A DNA stretch of 50,871 nucleotides from an uncultured Bacteroidota bacterium (GCA_937136025.1 CAKZOC010000213.1:1-50871); one strand, 5' to 3'; shown: positions 5,829 to 16,251, numbered from the stretch's first letter. Program-made: numbers and translations. Notes: generated from the sequence alone by a model not told the origin.

Positions 5829-8015
5829 ATGAATCAGCAAAGATATAAGGCCATGGCCTCAGACCCGGCCCAACCCGCAGAAATGACCCTGGAAACCGCA
5901 TTGCGCTCCGAACGTTTCGGGCAGTCCGTGTTTAACGAGGACCGCATGCGCAGGTACCTGACAGGGCTCGCTTTCAATAGTGTCAAGGAAGCGAGTTACT
6001 CCGGCACTAAAATAGACCGAAAGATCGCCGATCAGGTGGCTGAAGGAATGAAGGCCTGGGCCATGACGATGGGGGCTACCCATTACACCCATTGGTTCCA
6101 GCCACTAACCGGATCTACGGCGGAAAAACACGATGCCTTCTTCGATCTGCTTCCCGATGGCAGGGCGATTGAGAAATTCGGTGGAAGTCAGCTGGTGCAA
6201 CAGGAGCCCGATGCTTCCAGTTTCCCTAGCGGAGGTATTCGCAACACCTTCGAAGCCCGCGGCTATACGGCCTGGGACCCCACTTCACCGGCTTTTATTT
6301 ATGGCAAAACCCTCTGTATTCCCACGGTTTTTGTATCCTATACCGGAGAAGCGCTGGACAATAAGGCGCCTTTGCTCAGAGCCCTGAATGCAGTGGATGT
6401 GGCCGCTACGGCTGTGGCCCGGTATTTCGATAAAAACGTCAATAAGGTCATCGCCACCCTGGGCTGGGAACAGGAGTACTTCCTGGTGGATAAGGCGCTG
6501 GCGCAAACGCGGCCGGACCTGATTCTCGCCGGGCGCACCCTTCTTGGGCAAGCGGCAGCCAAGGGCCAGCAGCTCGATGATCATTACTTTGGTGTCATCC
6601 CAAGGCGCGCCTTTCAATTTATGAAGGATCTGGAACAGGAGTGTATGCTCCTGGGCATTCCGGTAAAGACCCGTCACAATGAAGTGGCACCCAATCAGTT
6701 TGAACTTGCCCCGGTTTTTGAAGAGGCGAATCTGGCCGTAGACCACAACCAGCTGCTGATGGATGTCATGGACAAGGTAGGCGGACGGCACGACCTGATG
6801 GTGCTCTTTCACGAGAAACCGTTTTCCGGCATTAATGGTTCGGGCAAGCACAACAACTGGTCCCTGAGTACCGATACAGGGACGAATCTGCTCAGCCCCG
6901 GTTCCACGCCTATGAAGAACCTGCAATTCCTCACCTTTTTTATCACGACCCTTATGGCCGTCAACAGGTATGAAGAATTGCTGAGATCCTCCATCGCCTC
7001 TGCGAGTAATGACCATCGCCTCGGCGCCAATGAGGCGCCCCCGGCCATATTTTCAATTTTTATAGGGACACAGCTTACGGGCGTTCTCGACGAACTGGAA
7101 GGGGTTTCCAAGGGGCGTTTATCCCCTGAAGAAAAGACGGAGCTCAAGCTCAATGTTGTCGGTAAAATCCCTGAAATCCTCATGGACAATACAGACCGGA
7201 ACCGGACCTCTCCTTTTGCCTTTACGGGCAATAAATTTGAGATGCGGGGGGTGGGGTCTAAAACCAATTGCGCCAAACCCATGACGGTTCTCAATACCAT
7301 TATGGCGCGGCAGCTCGAGGAATTTAAAACGGAAGTGGATACCCTGATTGAAAAGAAAAAACTTCGCAAGGATGAAGCTATTTTCAATGTCCTCAGGGAG
7401 TATATCAAAGCCAGCAAGCGCATTCGCTTTGATGGGGATGGATATAGTGCGGCGTGGAAAAAAGAAGCGGCCAAGCGAAAACTGAGTAACAACACCAACA
7501 CGCCCCAGGCCCTTGAAATCCTGACGGCACCTGATACCCTCGAGCTTTTTAGTTCCATGGGGGTGCTGACCGAAACCGAGATCCGTGCCCGTCAGGAAGT
7601 GGAACTGGAAACCTATAGCCTCAATGTACAGATAGAAGGGCGGGTCATCGGAGAGCTCGTGTATAGTTATGTGATCCCGGCCGTGGTGGAGTATCAGAAT
7701 CAGTTGTTGCAGAATGTCTCCGGATTAAAGGAGGTTTTCGGAGTGGCGCATAAGAAAATGGGGGCTGCCCAACTGGGTATTTTACAAACGCTGTCTACGC
7801 ATTTGCAAGCGCTACAGACCCAAACGGATGCCATGATTGAAGCCCGAAAGCAGGCCAACGCCATTGCCGGGGCTTCTCAAAAAGCCCGGGCGTATTGTGA
7901 GACCGTATTGCCATATTTTGAAGAGATTCGGTATCACAGCGACCGCCTGGAGCGACTGGTGGGCGACACCTACTGGCCCCTGGCCAAGTACCGGGAACTT
8001 TTGTCTTTGAAGTAA
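5829..8015 (+). CDS. glnN: Glutamine synthetase, type III (GlnN)
   Basis: Large glutamine synthetase of 728 residues, typical for GSIII, the form found in Bacteroidota and cyanobacteria and known to form dodecamers. Visible features: an N-terminal GSIII region (F-G-x-x-V-F-N-E-D-R-M), the metal-ligand stretch L-G-W-E-Q-E-Y-F near residue 213, R-H-N-E-V-A-P-N-Q-F-E near 283, the catalytic N-G-S-G-K-H-N-N-W-S near 335, and R-T-S-P-F-A-F-T-G-N-K-F-E near 458, then a long helical C-terminal extension characteristic of GSIII. It shares its upstream region with the divergent GSII gene, so both may respond to the same nitrogen regulator. Strong assignment. Confidence 0.97.
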   Translation: MNQQRYKAMASDPAQPAEMTLETALRSERFGQSVFNEDRMRRYLTGLAFNSVKEASYSGTKIDRKIADQVAEGMKAWAMTMGATHYTHWFQPLTGSTAEKHDAFFDLLPDGRAIEKFGGSQLVQQEPDASSFPSGGIRNTFEARGYTAWDPTSPAFIYGKTLCIPTVFVSYTGEALDNKAPLLRALNAVDVAATAVARYFDKNVNKVIATLGWEQEYFLVDKALAQTRPDLILAGRTLLGQAAAKGQQLDDHYFGVIPRRAFQFMKDLEQECMLLGIPVKTRHNEVAPNQFELAPVFEEANLAVDHNQLLMDVMDKVGGRHDLMVLFHEKPFSGINGSGKHNNWSLSTDTGTNLLSPGSTPMKNLQFLTFFITTLMAVNRYEELLRSSIASASNDHRLGANEAPPAIFSIFIGTQLTGVLDELEGVSKGRLSPEEKTELKLNVVGKIPEILMDNTDRNRTSPFAFTGNKFEMRGVGSKTNCAKPMTVLNTIMARQLEEFKTEVDTLIEKKKLRKDEAIFNVLREYIKASKRIRFDGDGYSAAWKKEAAKRKLSNNTNTPQALEILTAPDTLELFSSMGVLTETEIRARQEVELETYSLNVQIEGRVIGELVYSYVIPAVVEYQNQLLQNVSGLKEVFGVAHKKMGAAQLGILQTLSTHLQALQTQTDAMIEARKQANAIAGASQKARAYCETVLPYFEEIRYHSDRLERLVGDTYWPLAKYRELLSLK

Positions 8016-8038
8016 TCCCCCGGATTCTCTTACTTTTG
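8006..8038 (+). promoter_or_regulatory. purM promoter, complete Bacteroidota consensus
   Basis: TTTG (8006-8009), 21-bp spacer, TACTTTTG (8031-8038). This is one of two near-ideal promoters in the window and has the same spacer and the same -7 box as the grpE promoter. Start near 8045, 15 nt before the ATG at 8060. The -33 box lies inside the end of the GSIII gene. Confidence 0.75.
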
Positions 8039-8059
8039 TCCTACCTGCAAATAATAAAC

Positions 8060-9238
8060 ATGGAGTCTAAAACACCCGGTCGCTACGAGCAAAGAGGGGT
8101 TTCCCCGACCAAAGAGGAGGTTCACAAAGCCATTAAAAATATCGATAAGGGGCTGTTTCCCAAGGCCTTTTGTAAGGTCGTCCCGGATTACCTCACAGGA
8201 GATCCGGAGTATTGCCTGGTCATGCACGCCGATGGGGCGGGTACGAAATCTTCCCTGGCCTATATGTATTGGAAGGAGACGGGGGATCTTTCCGTCTGGA
8301 AGGGGATCGCTCAGGACGCCCTGGTCATGAATCTCGATGATTTACTTTGTGTAGGTATTACAGACGGGATTTTGCTCAGCTCGACCATAGGGAGAAATGC
8401 AAATAAAATTCCGGGGGAGGTGATCTCCGCCCTGATTCAGGGTACGGAAGAACTCATAGCAGACCTCGCTCAATGGGGTGTTGAAATCCACAGCACCGGC
8501 GGAGAAACCGCTGACGTGGGGGATCTGGTGCGCACGATCATAGTGGATTCCACGGTGACCGCGCGAATCCGGAGAGATCAGGTTATCGACAATGCCCGTA
8601 TCCGCGAAGGAGATGTGATTGTCGGTTTGGCCTCCTACGGGCAGGCCACCTATGAAGCCGCATACAATGGTGGGATGGGGAGCAATGGCCTGACTTCGGC
8701 CCGTCACGATGTTTTTCACAAAGGGCTGGCTGCGGCATACCCGGAGAGTTTCGATCCGGAAGTCCCGGAGAACCTCGTGTATTCCGGCTCGACAGGGCTG
8801 AGAGATGCTGTTCCCGGTACGCCATTGGATGCCGGCCAACTTGTACTTTCACCTACACGGACCTATGCCCCGGTGATTCGTAAAATCCTCGAATCCCACG
8901 CGCCCGCGGAAATCCACGGGATGATACACTGCAGTGGCGGGGCCCAGACCAAAATCCTTCATTTTATAGATGAGCTGCATGTGATCAAAGATCAGATGTT
9001 GCCCGTACCTCCTTTATTTGAACTGATCCAGCGCGAATCCGGCACCTCCTGGAGGGAAATGTACCAGGTCTTTAATTGCGGCCACCGGATGGAACTCTAT
9101 GTGCCGGAATCCCTTGCGGACTCCCTTATCGAAATTTCTGAGTCTTTTGGGATTGCCGCACAGCGGATAGGCCGGGTTGAAAAAAGCCCTGAAAAAAAAC
9201 TAACCATAACCAGTCCCTACGGAACCTTTGCCTATTGA
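8060..9238 (+). CDS. purM: Phosphoribosylformylglycinamidine cyclo-ligase (AIR synthase, PurM family)
   Basis: ATP-dependent ring closure of FGAM to AIR, the fifth step of purine synthesis. At 392 residues it is the long Bacteroidota form of PurM. The N-terminal half has the family's H-A-D-G-A-G-T-K-S signature near residue 60, a D-D-L-L-C-V-G segment, and the S-T-G-G-E-T-A-D stretch near 150; the C-terminal half holds a G-G-A-Q-T-K stretch near 297 and an N-C-G-H-R region near 338. Translation could in principle start at a TTG at 8036, but that codon lies inside the -7 box, so ATG 8060 is taken. No other pur gene is adjacent. The family is clear; activity is inferred. Confidence 0.92.
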   Translation: MESKTPGRYEQRGVSPTKEEVHKAIKNIDKGLFPKAFCKVVPDYLTGDPEYCLVMHADGAGTKSSLAYMYWKETGDLSVWKGIAQDALVMNLDDLLCVGITDGILLSSTIGRNANKIPGEVISALIQGTEELIADLAQWGVEIHSTGGETADVGDLVRTIIVDSTVTARIRRDQVIDNARIREGDVIVGLASYGQATYEAAYNGGMGSNGLTSARHDVFHKGLAAAYPESFDPEVPENLVYSGSTGLRDAVPGTPLDAGQLVLSPTRTYAPVIRKILESHAPAEIHGMIHCSGGAQTKILHFIDELHVIKDQMLPVPPLFELIQRESGTSWREMYQVFNCGHRMELYVPESLADSLIEISESFGIAAQRIGRVEKSPEKKLTITSPYGTFAY

Positions 9239-9277
9239 GGTATACGATTCCCCTTTGAATCCCGTTTTCTTCCTATA

Positions 9278-9296
9278 GGTTCAATACGATTCAACC
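9278..9296 (+). repeat. 19-bp imperfect palindrome abutting the Rieske gene start
   Basis: GGTTCAATACGATTCAACC ends one base before the ATG at 9297. Arms GGTT/AACC and AAT/ATT pair around ACG with one C-C mismatch. It could be an operator or a hairpin over the ribosome entry site; nothing links it to a known regulator. Confidence 0.3.
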
Positions 9297-9728
9297 ATGG
9301 AACGAAAAGCATTTTTGCGTTCACTCGGGGCCGGGGCGGCTTTTGCACTGGTCTTTCCCTGCGTTCAGGGGTGTTCCGGTGACAGCGAAGGCGAACCGGG
9401 GCAGGAAGTCCCGACCGGTGTGGATTTTACCGTAGACCTGAGCGGTCCGGATGGGGTGTCCCTGGCCAATAATGGAGATTTTATCATTCGTAACGAGGTG
9501 GTTGTGGCCCGAAATTTACAGGGCCAGTTTGTCGCTGCCAGCAGAATTTGCAGCCATGAACAAAACGCCGGGGTTTCCTTTGTGGAGATTCAGGGCGGTA
9601 TTTTCGAATGTGAAGTCCACGGCTCCCGTTTCGATCAGAATGGCGCGCCTTTGAACACCATCACCCAGAATCCCCTCAAGATATTCAATACAGACCTTCA
9701 GGGCGATCTGCTTCGCGTTTTTGAGTAA
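9297..9728 (+). CDS. Rieske [2Fe-2S] domain lipoprotein
   Basis: Small exported iron-sulfur protein of 143 residues. An N-terminal R-K-x-F-L-R-S-L-G start and hydrophobic stretch lead to Cys26, which looks like a lipobox; the twin-basic start may use the Tat path, as cofactor-loaded Rieske proteins do, but it is not a canonical double-Arg motif. The cluster ligands are all present: Cys85-x-His87 and Cys105-x-x-His108, with the following G-S-R-F-D typical of Rieske folds. It stands alone, without cytochrome b or a dioxygenase subunit beside it, so its redox partner cannot be inferred. Follows purM after 58 bp and precedes prfA by 280 bp. Confidence 0.85.
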   Translation: MERKAFLRSLGAGAAFALVFPCVQGCSGDSEGEPGQEVPTGVDFTVDLSGPDGVSLANNGDFIIRNEVVVARNLQGQFVAASRICSHEQNAGVSFVEIQGGIFECEVHGSRFDQNGAPLNTITQNPLKIFNTDLQGDLLRVFE

Positions 9729-10008
9729 ATCAGCTACCTCATTTGCTTTCCCGATACTTCTGATGCTATACCTCGGTATTCCACCTCATGTTCCGGGTCA
9801 TGATCTTTTTTCTGGGGTATGGGCACGCGTACCCCTCCTTTCTATTGGGGCCTGATTGTTTTCTGCCTGTTGGGATCCAGGGTTTAATACTTTCGCGCTG
9901 ACGGCCTGTGTACAGGGCAAAAAAGGGGTTTTATAAGCCGAAACCACCGATCGTATCGCTGGATTTGGTCCTAAAAAATTGTACCTTCGCTGGGAATTCA
10001 GGAGCCAT

Positions 10009-11085
10009 ATGCTGGAAAAACTCGAAATTGTAAAACAACGCTTTGATGAGGTCTCCGACCTGATTATCCAGCCGGATATTATTTCCGACCAGAAGAAGTA
10101 CGTCCAACTCAATAAGGAGTACAAGGATCTCAGGGAAATCATGGATAAGCGGGAGCAATATCTCGAATTGCAGGACCGGATAACAGAGGCAGAGGAAATT
10201 CTCGCCGACGGCAGTGATCCTGAGATGACCGAAATGGCCAAACTGCAGCTCGATGAAGCCCGTGGTGCCTTACCCGCTTTGGAGGAGGATGTCAAAATGC
10301 TGCTGGTGCCAAAAGACCCCGAAGACGCCAAAGATGTGGTCATGGAGATCCGCGCGGGAACCGGGGGGGATGAGGCCAGTATTTTTGCGGGAGATCTCTA
10401 CCGTATGTATACCAAGTATTGCGAGTCGAAAGGATGGAAAACCCACGTCCTGGACTTCAGTGAGGGAACCAGCGGGGGATATAAGGAAATCCAGTTTGAA
10501 GTGGCCGGGGAGGATGTCTACGGTACCCTGAAGTTTGAAGCAGGGGTACACCGGGTACAGCGGGTACCGCAAACCGAAACACAGGGACGGGTGCATACCA
10601 GCGCGGCAACCGTGATGGTACTTCCGGAGGCTGAGGATTTTGAAGTTCATATCGACCCCAAGGATGTGCGAATCGATTTCTTCTGTTCCTCAGGGCCTGG
10701 CGGACAATCGGTCAATACGACGTATTCTGCCGTGCGGCTGACGCACGTGCCCACCGGTATTGTGGCCCAGTGCCAGGACGAGAAATCCCAACATAAAAAT
10801 AAGGATAAGGCCTTTAAAGTATTGCGTTCCCGACTCTACGACATGGAGCTGGCCAAGAAGCAGGAAGAAGATGCGGCCAAGCGAAATTCACAGGTGAGTT
10901 CCGGAGATCGTTCGGCCAAAATCCGGACCTACAACTATCCTCAGGGCCGTGTGACAGATCATAGAATCGGCCTTACCCTCTATGATCTTCAGAACATTGT
11001 GAACGGGGATATCCAAAAACTCATAGACGAGCTGATGCTGGTCCACAATACCGAAAAATTAAAAGAGGCCTCTGAAACTTTCTGA
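10009..11085 (+). CDS. prfA: Peptide chain release factor 1
   Basis: RF1 ends translation at UAA and UAG. The 358-residue protein is full length. The codon-reading P-x-T motif appears as P-Q-T in R-V-P-Q-T-E near residue 185, and the peptidyl-transferase G-G-Q motif in [10 protein letters not shown] near 232; both are as in RF1 and not RF2 (which has S-P-F). An upstream in-frame start at 9979 exists, but ATG 10009 is preceded by AGGAG and matches the usual M-L-x-K-L start. The 280 bp upstream (9729-10008) hold no gene I can support. Followed after 6 bp by pyrF. Confidence 0.96.
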   Translation: MLEKLEIVKQRFDEVSDLIIQPDIISDQKKYVQLNKEYKDLREIMDKREQYLELQDRITEAEEILADGSDPEMTEMAKLQLDEARGALPALEEDVKMLLVPKDPEDAKDVVMEIRAGTGGDEASIFAGDLYRMYTKYCESKGWKTHVLDFSEGTSGGYKEIQFEVAGEDVYGTLKFEAGVHRVQRVPQTETQGRVHTSAATVMVLPEAEDFEVHIDPKDVRIDFFCSSGPGGQSVNTTYSAVRLTHVPTGIVAQCQDEKSQHKNKDKAFKVLRSRLYDMELAKKQEEDAAKRNSQVSSGDRSAKIRTYNYPQGRVTDHRIGLTLYDLQNIVNGDIQKLIDELMLVHNTEKLKEASETF

Positions 11086-11091
11086 TCTGGC

Positions 11092-11916
11092 ATGACTCAA
11101 GCCCAACTCACCGCAGAAATCCGAAGAAAGAATTCCTTTCTGTGTATCGGACTGGATACGGACCTGGAAAAAATTCCAAAGTTCCTTCGTTCCTCAAAAG
11201 ATCCGCTATTTGCCTTTAACAAGGCCATCATCGATGCCACGCACGACCTCTGTGTAGCGTATAAGCCGAATACGGCCTTTTACGAGGCCTATGGCAGTGC
11301 AGGATGGCTGGCATTGGAGCGGACAATCGCGTATCTGAATGAAGCCTACCCGGATCATTTTACGATTGCCGATGCGAAAAGAGGGGATATTGGAAATACC
11401 TCCGGACGGTACGCCCGCGCTTTTTTTGAAACAATGTCATTTGATTCTGTAACGGTGGCTCCTTATATGGGCCGGGATTCTGTAGAACCTTTTCTGGCTT
11501 TTGACAATAAATTCGTCATTCTGCTCGCCCTGACCTCCAATGCCGGGGCTTTCGATTTTCAGACCCTTCCGGCTCCGGAAGAAGCGTTATACCTCCGGGT
11601 ATTGAGAAAGACCAAAGAGTACGCCCATGCAGATCGCCTGATGTACGTGGTTGGGGCCACCAAGGCCTCATTTCTCAAAGAAGTCCGTGAAATTGTACCC
11701 GATCAGTTTCTTCTGATTCCGGGAGTAGGCGCACAAGGGGGAAGTTTGGAAGAGGTGTGCACGTATGGACTTAATTCGCAGGTAGGATTGCTGGTCAATT
11801 CCTCCCGCGGCATTATTTATGCCTCAGAAGAGGCTGATTTTGCAGATGCTGCGCGGGAAAAGGCACAAGTACTTCAGCAGCAAATGGGCCGCGTGCTTCG
11901 CGATTCAATAATCTAA
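11092..11916 (+). CDS. pyrF: Orotidine 5'-phosphate decarboxylase (PyrF, subfamily 2)
   Basis: Final step of UMP synthesis: decarboxylation of OMP. The 274-residue length and sequence fit the longer subfamily 2. Visible are C-I-G-L-D-T-D near residue 18, the catalytic D-A-K-R-G-D (Asp94, Lys96, Asp99) and the phosphate-binding P-G-V-G-A-Q-G near 205 with the N-S-S-R-G-I loop near 245. It lies 6 bp after prfA and so is probably co-transcribed with it. Its last 4 bases overlap the stop end of the convergent small gene at 11913-12107. Confidence 0.96.
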   Translation: MTQAQLTAEIRRKNSFLCIGLDTDLEKIPKFLRSSKDPLFAFNKAIIDATHDLCVAYKPNTAFYEAYGSAGWLALERTIAYLNEAYPDHFTIADAKRGDIGNTSGRYARAFFETMSFDSVTVAPYMGRDSVEPFLAFDNKFVILLALTSNAGAFDFQTLPAPEEALYLRVLRKTKEYAHADRLMYVVGATKASFLKEVREIVPDQFLLIPGVGAQGGSLEEVCTYGLNSQVGLLVNSSRGIIYASEEADFADAAREKAQVLQQQMGRVLRDSII

Positions 11917-12107
11917 AGCGATTGTTGAAGCATTTTCTGAATATTTTGCGCTTTCCGCTCAAAGAAATCCTTTAAAGCCGAATTATTCTGGGCCGCCTCA
12001 ACCGCCTTTTGATTAAAGTGCTGGAGCTGGTGCCTGAGTAAGTGCAATTCCTGAGTACCGGACCCTATAGGATTGATCGATCCTACTTTACAATACTGTT
12101 TTTCCAT
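11913..12107 (-). CDS. Small helical protein, 64 residues, unknown function
   Basis: Not recognised. It encodes 64 residues that are hydrophilic and likely mostly helical (rich in Gln, Lys, Ala and Leu in the second half), with no signal peptide or membrane segment and two Cys/His-bearing spots (Cys6, H-L-L-R-H). Support for it being real: a TAAATTTG -7 box 19 bp upstream gives a short leader, the reading frame ends 4 bases inside the convergent pyrF end, and no larger gene competes for the space. Against: the length is near the noise level. I found no basis for a function. Confidence 0.55.
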   Translation of the reverse strand: MEKQYCKVGSINPIGSGTQELHLLRHQLQHFNQKAVEAAQNNSALKDFFERKAQNIQKMLQQSL

Positions 12108-12125
12108 GGTGCAATAGGTTTCTTA

Positions 12126-12133
12126 CAAATTTA
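12126..12133 (-). promoter_or_regulatory. Promoter -7 box of the small gene at 11913-12107
   Basis: TAAATTTG on the minus strand, matching TAnnTTTG; start near 12119, 12 nt before the ATG. Confidence 0.45.
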
Positions 12134-12795
12134 CGTCGAAATCCGGGCTTTAGATTTCCAACACCCCGGGTATTTACCTAAAAATCAGGTTTTTTGTCTA
12201 AAAATTAACCTTTTCGTTAAATGAGAGGGGGGTAATCTGCTGTTGGAATTCGAATTCTTTAAATTACGTGCATACCTTGTTTGTGGGGCAGGTCACCGGT
12301 GCGCATGCATCCGTGAAGGGAGTTAGGCAGCGGTTGGGTTGAAGCAGGGAAGGTCCTGGATGTGGCGCTGAGTTGTGGATAAAAAGCTAAAAACCCCACC
12401 AGGGACAGCAGGGTTTTAACTAACTAACTCAAAATACTAACTCAAATGATCGGTGGTAGAAGTTGTAAATTGCGGTAGGGGCAAATCAATATTGTCTTGC
12501 CGCGACGTACTACTGTACCCGTCTGTAAGTAATAACGTTAGAAATCAGCCCTTTAGTATGCCAATTTTTAAAAATAACCTATCGTGTAAGAAGGTTCGTA
12601 CAATGGAGGATTTTGGCGGTGTTTTAAGAGCTTTCTGCAGCAGTATGGCGTCTAAAAAGTAAAGGGTTTTCCTGGGCTTTATTGAAAGATTGAGAACCGA
12701 ATCGCCTTTTTCACAGTAAGGAATATATAATCCGGAATAGAGATGAAGAATTTTTACATTTTCGGTAAATTGCGAATCATTAATGCGCCACATAC
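12134..12795. other. Long gene-poor stretch upstream of icmF, with GC-rich island
   Basis: About 660 bp without a gene I can support. 12275-12380 is clearly more GC-rich than its AT-rich flanks and can fold locally: stem CAC/GTG plus GGTGC/GCATC with a GCAT loop at 12294-12315, and CAGG/CCTG at 12345-12358. It is followed by a hairpin at 12390-12417 and two direct copies of ACTAACTCAAA (12423-12433 and 12436-12446). 12450-12795 is AT-rich with only short reading frames. The island might be a structured RNA; I could not match it to 6S, SRP, tmRNA, RNase P or a cobalamin riboswitch. Confidence 0.4.
12390..12417. terminator. Hairpin AAAACCC/GGGTTTT, possible terminator
   Basis: Seven-bp stem with a 14-nt loop. 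On the minus strand the stem is followed by TAGCTTTTTA, so termination looks better in that direction; on the plus strand the T-run is inside the stem only. Confidence 0.4.
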
Positions 12796-15700
12796 ATGAA
12801 AGCCCAAACCCCGTATAAACCTAAGCACAAAATCCGCATTGTAACAGCGGCTTCTCTCTTTGATGGCCATGATGCGGCGATCAATATCATGAGGCGCATT
12901 ATTCAGACCACCGGGGTTGAGGTCATTCATTTAGGTCACGACAGATCTGTGGCCGAGGTGGTGGATTGCGCCATTCAGGAGGATGCCAATGCCATTGCGA
13001 TGACTTCCTATCAGGGCGGGCACAATGAGTACTTCAGGTATATGTACGACCTGCTCCAGGAAAAAAACAGCGGACATATTCAGATTTTTGGAGGGGGAGG
13101 TGGGGTCATCCTGCCCAAAGAAATTGAAGCGTTGATGTCCTATGGGATAACCCGTTTGTACGCTCCGGATGACGGCCGGGAACTCGGGCTGCAGGGTATG
13201 ATTAATGATTTGGTAAGTACGGCGGATTACGCCGTATCCGAATTGCCCCTGCCGGAAGGCGCACCCCTGGAGGACCTCGTGCGAAAAAAGGACGTTCCCA
13301 CCCTTGCGCGCCTGATCAGCCTGGCTGAGAATAAGCCGGAGGAGTACGAAAAACTACAAAAGCACTTTCCCGTACCGGAACACACAGCACCGGTATTGGG
13401 TATCACAGGGACCGGCGGAGCCGGGAAGAGTAGTTTGGTGGATGAACTGGTGCGCCGGTTTTTAAATAACCACCCCGGGAAAACACTTGGGATTATTTCG
13501 GTGGACCCGTCAAAACGAAAAACAGGGGGTGCCCTCCTTGGAGATCGCATCCGGATGAATGCCATCCATCACCCGGACATCTATATGCGATCCCTGGCCA
13601 CCCGTCAGTCGAATCTGGCCCTTTCCAAACACGTTAAGGAAGCCGTCTCTGTGCTTAAGGCCGCTGGTTTTGATATGGTCATCCTGGAGACTTCCGGAAT
13701 TGGCCAGTCGGACACTGAAATCCTGGAACATTCAGATCTTTCCCTCTATGTAATGACCCCTGAGTTTGGAGCGGCCACCCAACTGGAGAAAATCGATATG
13801 CTCGATTTTGCAGACCTGGTGGCCATCAATAAGTTTGACAAGCGGGGGGCTCTCGATGCCCTTCGCGATGTGAAAAAACAGTTCCAGCGCAACCACGGCC
13901 TTTGGGAGACCGATCCGAAGACTCTTCCGGTGTACGGGACAATCGCCTCACAGTTTAACGATCCGGGTATGAATCGCCTGTTTAAGGCGGTTATGCAGCA
14001 ATTGTATGAAAAGGGCCTCGAATGGGCGGCTCCTGCAGCCGATCAAAAGTCTGGGGATGAACCGGAAAAAGTCTTTATCATTCCCCCGGCCCGCACCCGA
14101 TATTTATCTGAAATTTCGGAAACCAACCGCGCCTATGACCAAAATGTGGTCGTTCAGGCCCGTGTAGCCGAGCGGCTGTATGGCCTGTATCTTTCCATGT
14201 GTACCGTGGGGGGAGTTACTCCGGATCAGTTAACAGGCCTGATCTCCGGCGGACTGGATCGGGACGTATTCCTCGGGAAGGATTTGAATGCGGCTGATCG
14301 CTCCCTGATGGAAGCGTTGCTGGACCGCTTTGAAACAGAACACAAGAATCTCAATCCGCACTACTGGGACCTTTTGCGCGCCTGGCCTGGCCTTAAAGAA
14401 CGCTATAAAGAGCCTGTTTATTCCTTTACGGTTCGGGGGAAGGTGGTAGAAATAGACACCCATTCCGAATCCCTGTCGCACTTGCAGATTCCCAGGGTGG
14501 TTTTACCGCGATACAGGAGCTGGGGCGAAATACTGGCGTGGTCATTGCAGGAAAACGTCCCCGGGGCATTTCCTTATACTGCCGGACTTTATCCCTTTAA
14601 GCGGAAAGGGGAGGACCCAACGCGTATGTTTGCAGGCGAAGGGGGACCGGAACGGACCAACCGCAGGTTTCACTACGTGAGTTTGGAAATGCCCGCGAAA
14701 CGGCTTTCCACCGCCTTTGATTCGGTGACACTCTATGGTCAGGATCCCGGACACCGGCCTGATATTTACGGGAAAATAGGAAACGCCGGCGTTTCGATAT
14801 GTTGTCTTGATGACGCTAAAAAACTCTATTCCGGTTTTGATCTCTCGGATCCGAAAACCTCGGTAAGTATGACCATAAACGGCCCTGCCCCCATGTTGCT
14901 GGGTTTTTTCCTCAATGCCGCTATCGATCAGAATTGCGAAAAGTATATCAAAGCACAGGGTCTTGAAAAGGAGGTAGAGTCGAAAATCAAAGCGCTGTAC
15001 AAGGATAAAGGAATGACCCGCCCTGTCTATAACGGAGAATTACCTGAGGGTAATGACGGTCTGGGACTCATGCTTCTGGGGGTGACCGGAGATCAGGTCC
15101 TCCCCCCTGAGGTCTATGAGGGAATCCGGGCCGATACCCTGAAGGCCGTACGCGGAACGGTTCAGGCCGATATCCTCAAGGAGGATCAGGCGCAAAATAC
15201 CTGTATTTTTTCCACGGAGTTTGCGCTTCGCCTGATGGGAGATGTACAGGAATATTTTATAGAAAACCAGGTGCGGAATTTCTACTCTGTCTCCATATCC
15301 GGTTACCATATTGCGGAGGCCGGGGCCAACCCAATCACACAATTGGCCTTTACGCTGTCCAATGGGTTTACCTATGTCGAATACTACCTCAGCCGGGGTA
15401 TGGACATAAATAAATTTGGTCCGAATCTCTCGTTTTTCTTTTCCAACGGTATCGACCCGGAGTACGCGGTAATCGGTCGGGTGGCCCGCCGTATCTGGGC
15501 CAAGGCCATGAAGGAGAAGTACGGCGCAGATCCGCGGGCTCAGATGTTAAAATACCATATTCAGACCTCTGGAAGGAGCCTGCATGCCCAGGAAATCGAT
15601 TTTAATGATATTCGTACGACGCTGCAGGCGCTGTATGCGATTTACGACAATTGTAATTCCCTGCATACGAATGCCTACGATGAGGCCATCACCACCCCGA

Positions 15701-16251
15701 CAGAGGAATCCGTGAGACGGGCCATGGCCATTCAGCTGATCATCAATAAGGAACTCGGGCTGGCCAAAAATGAGAATCCCCTTCAGGGCTCCTTTATTAT
15801 AGAGGAACTGACCGAGCTGGTGGAAGAGGCCGTGCTTCTCGAATTTGACCGCCTGACCGAGAGGGGCGGGGTCCTGGGCGCCATGGAGACCATGTACCAG
15901 CGCTCGCGGATTCAGGACGAGAGCCTGCACTATGAAATGCTTAAGCACACCGGGGAGTACCCGATTATCGGGGTGAATACTTTTCTGAATTCAAAAGGAT
16001 CTCCCACGGTTTTGCCGGCTGAGGTCATCCGGGCCACCGAGGCAGAAAAACAAGCGCAGATCGAGACCCTGGAGCGGGTGCATAGCCAACATAAGCCGGA
16101 AGCTGCCAAACGTCTGGAGGCTTTAAAGCAGAGTGCCATACACAATACGAATATGTTTGAAGCCCTGATGGAAGTGTGCAAGGTCTGCTCCCTGGGGCAA
16201 ATCACCCAGTCCCTCTTTGAGGTAGGTGGTCAGTATCGGAGGAATATGTAA
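12796..16251 (+). CDS. icmF: Fused isobutyryl-CoA mutase (IcmF): B12 domain, MeaI-type G-protein chaperone and mutase in one chain
   Basis: Adenosylcobalamin-dependent carbon-skeleton mutase of 1151 residues. Order: B12-binding domain at about 10-145 with D-G-H-D (His25 is the cobalt ligand position); GTPase chaperone at about 195-420 with the P-loop G205-T-G-G-A-G-K-S, an E-T-S-G-I-G-Q switch and an N-K-F-D guanine motif; linker; mutase large-subunit domain from about 560, including the segment ending [18 protein letters not shown] typical of IcmF rather than methylmalonyl-CoA mutase. The chaperone domain loads and repairs the cofactor. Related fused enzymes isomerise isobutyryl/n-butyryl-CoA, and some act on pivalyl- or isovaleryl-CoA. 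Start ATG has no competing upstream start. Preceded by a long gene-poor region. Confidence 0.93.
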   Translation: MKAQTPYKPKHKIRIVTAASLFDGHDAAINIMRRIIQTTGVEVIHLGHDRSVAEVVDCAIQEDANAIAMTSYQGGHNEYFRYMYDLLQEKNSGHIQIFGGGGGVILPKEIEALMSYGITRLYAPDDGRELGLQGMINDLVSTADYAVSELPLPEGAPLEDLVRKKDVPTLARLISLAENKPEEYEKLQKHFPVPEHTAPVLGITGTGGAGKSSLVDELVRRFLNNHPGKTLGIISVDPSKRKTGGALLGDRIRMNAIHHPDIYMRSLATRQSNLALSKHVKEAVSVLKAAGFDMVILETSGIGQSDTEILEHSDLSLYVMTPEFGAATQLEKIDMLDFADLVAINKFDKRGALDALRDVKKQFQRNHGLWETDPKTLPVYGTIASQFNDPGMNRLFKAVMQQLYEKGLEWAAPAADQKSGDEPEKVFIIPPARTRYLSEISETNRAYDQNVVVQARVAERLYGLYLSMCTVGGVTPDQLTGLISGGLDRDVFLGKDLNAADRSLMEALLDRFETEHKNLNPHYWDLLRAWPGLKERYKEPVYSFTVRGKVVEIDTHSESLSHLQIPRVVLPRYRSWGEILAWSLQENVPGAFPYTAGLYPFKRKGEDPTRMFAGEGGPERTNRRFHYVSLEMPAKRLSTAFDSVTLYGQDPGHRPDIYGKIGNAGVSICCLDDAKKLYSGFDLSDPKTSVSMTINGPAPMLLGFFLNAAIDQNCEKYIKAQGLEKEVESKIKALYKDKGMTRPVYNGELPEGNDGLGLMLLGVTGDQVLPPEVYEGIRADTLKAVRGTVQADILKEDQAQNTCIFSTEFALRLMGDVQEYFIENQVRNFYSVSISGYHIAEAGANPITQLAFTLSNGFTYVEYYLSRGMDINKFGPNLSFFFSNGIDPEYAVIGRVARRIWAKAMKEKYGADPRAQMLKYHIQTSGRSLHAQEIDFNDIRTTLQALYAIYDNCNSLHTNAYDEAITTPTEESVRRAMAIQLIINKELGLAKNENPLQGSFIIEELTELVEEAVLLEFDRLTERGGVLGAMETMYQRSRIQDESLHYEMLKHTGEYPIIGVNTFLNSKGSPTVLPAEVIRATEAEKQAQIETLERVHSQHKPEAAKRLEALKQSAIHNTNMFEALMEVCKVCSLGQITQSLFEVGGQYRRNM

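Noticed and set aside
6285-7558. Long minus-strand frames inside the GSIII gene
   Set aside because: Antisense shadows of a highly conserved gene; no start signals.
9798-10343. 181-residue serine-rich minus-strand frame over the prfA start
   Set aside because: Antisense of the RF1 coding frame and of the upstream spacer; composition is an artefact of the sense codons and there is no promoter.
12285-12302. Minus-strand GACCTGCC resembling a cobalamin-riboswitch B12 box
   Set aside because: It points away from icmF, and the other conserved core parts of that riboswitch are absent.
12453-12793. Two short frames (plus 12453-12662, minus 12545-12793) before icmF
   Set aside because: They overlap each other, lack promoter boxes and look compositionally random.
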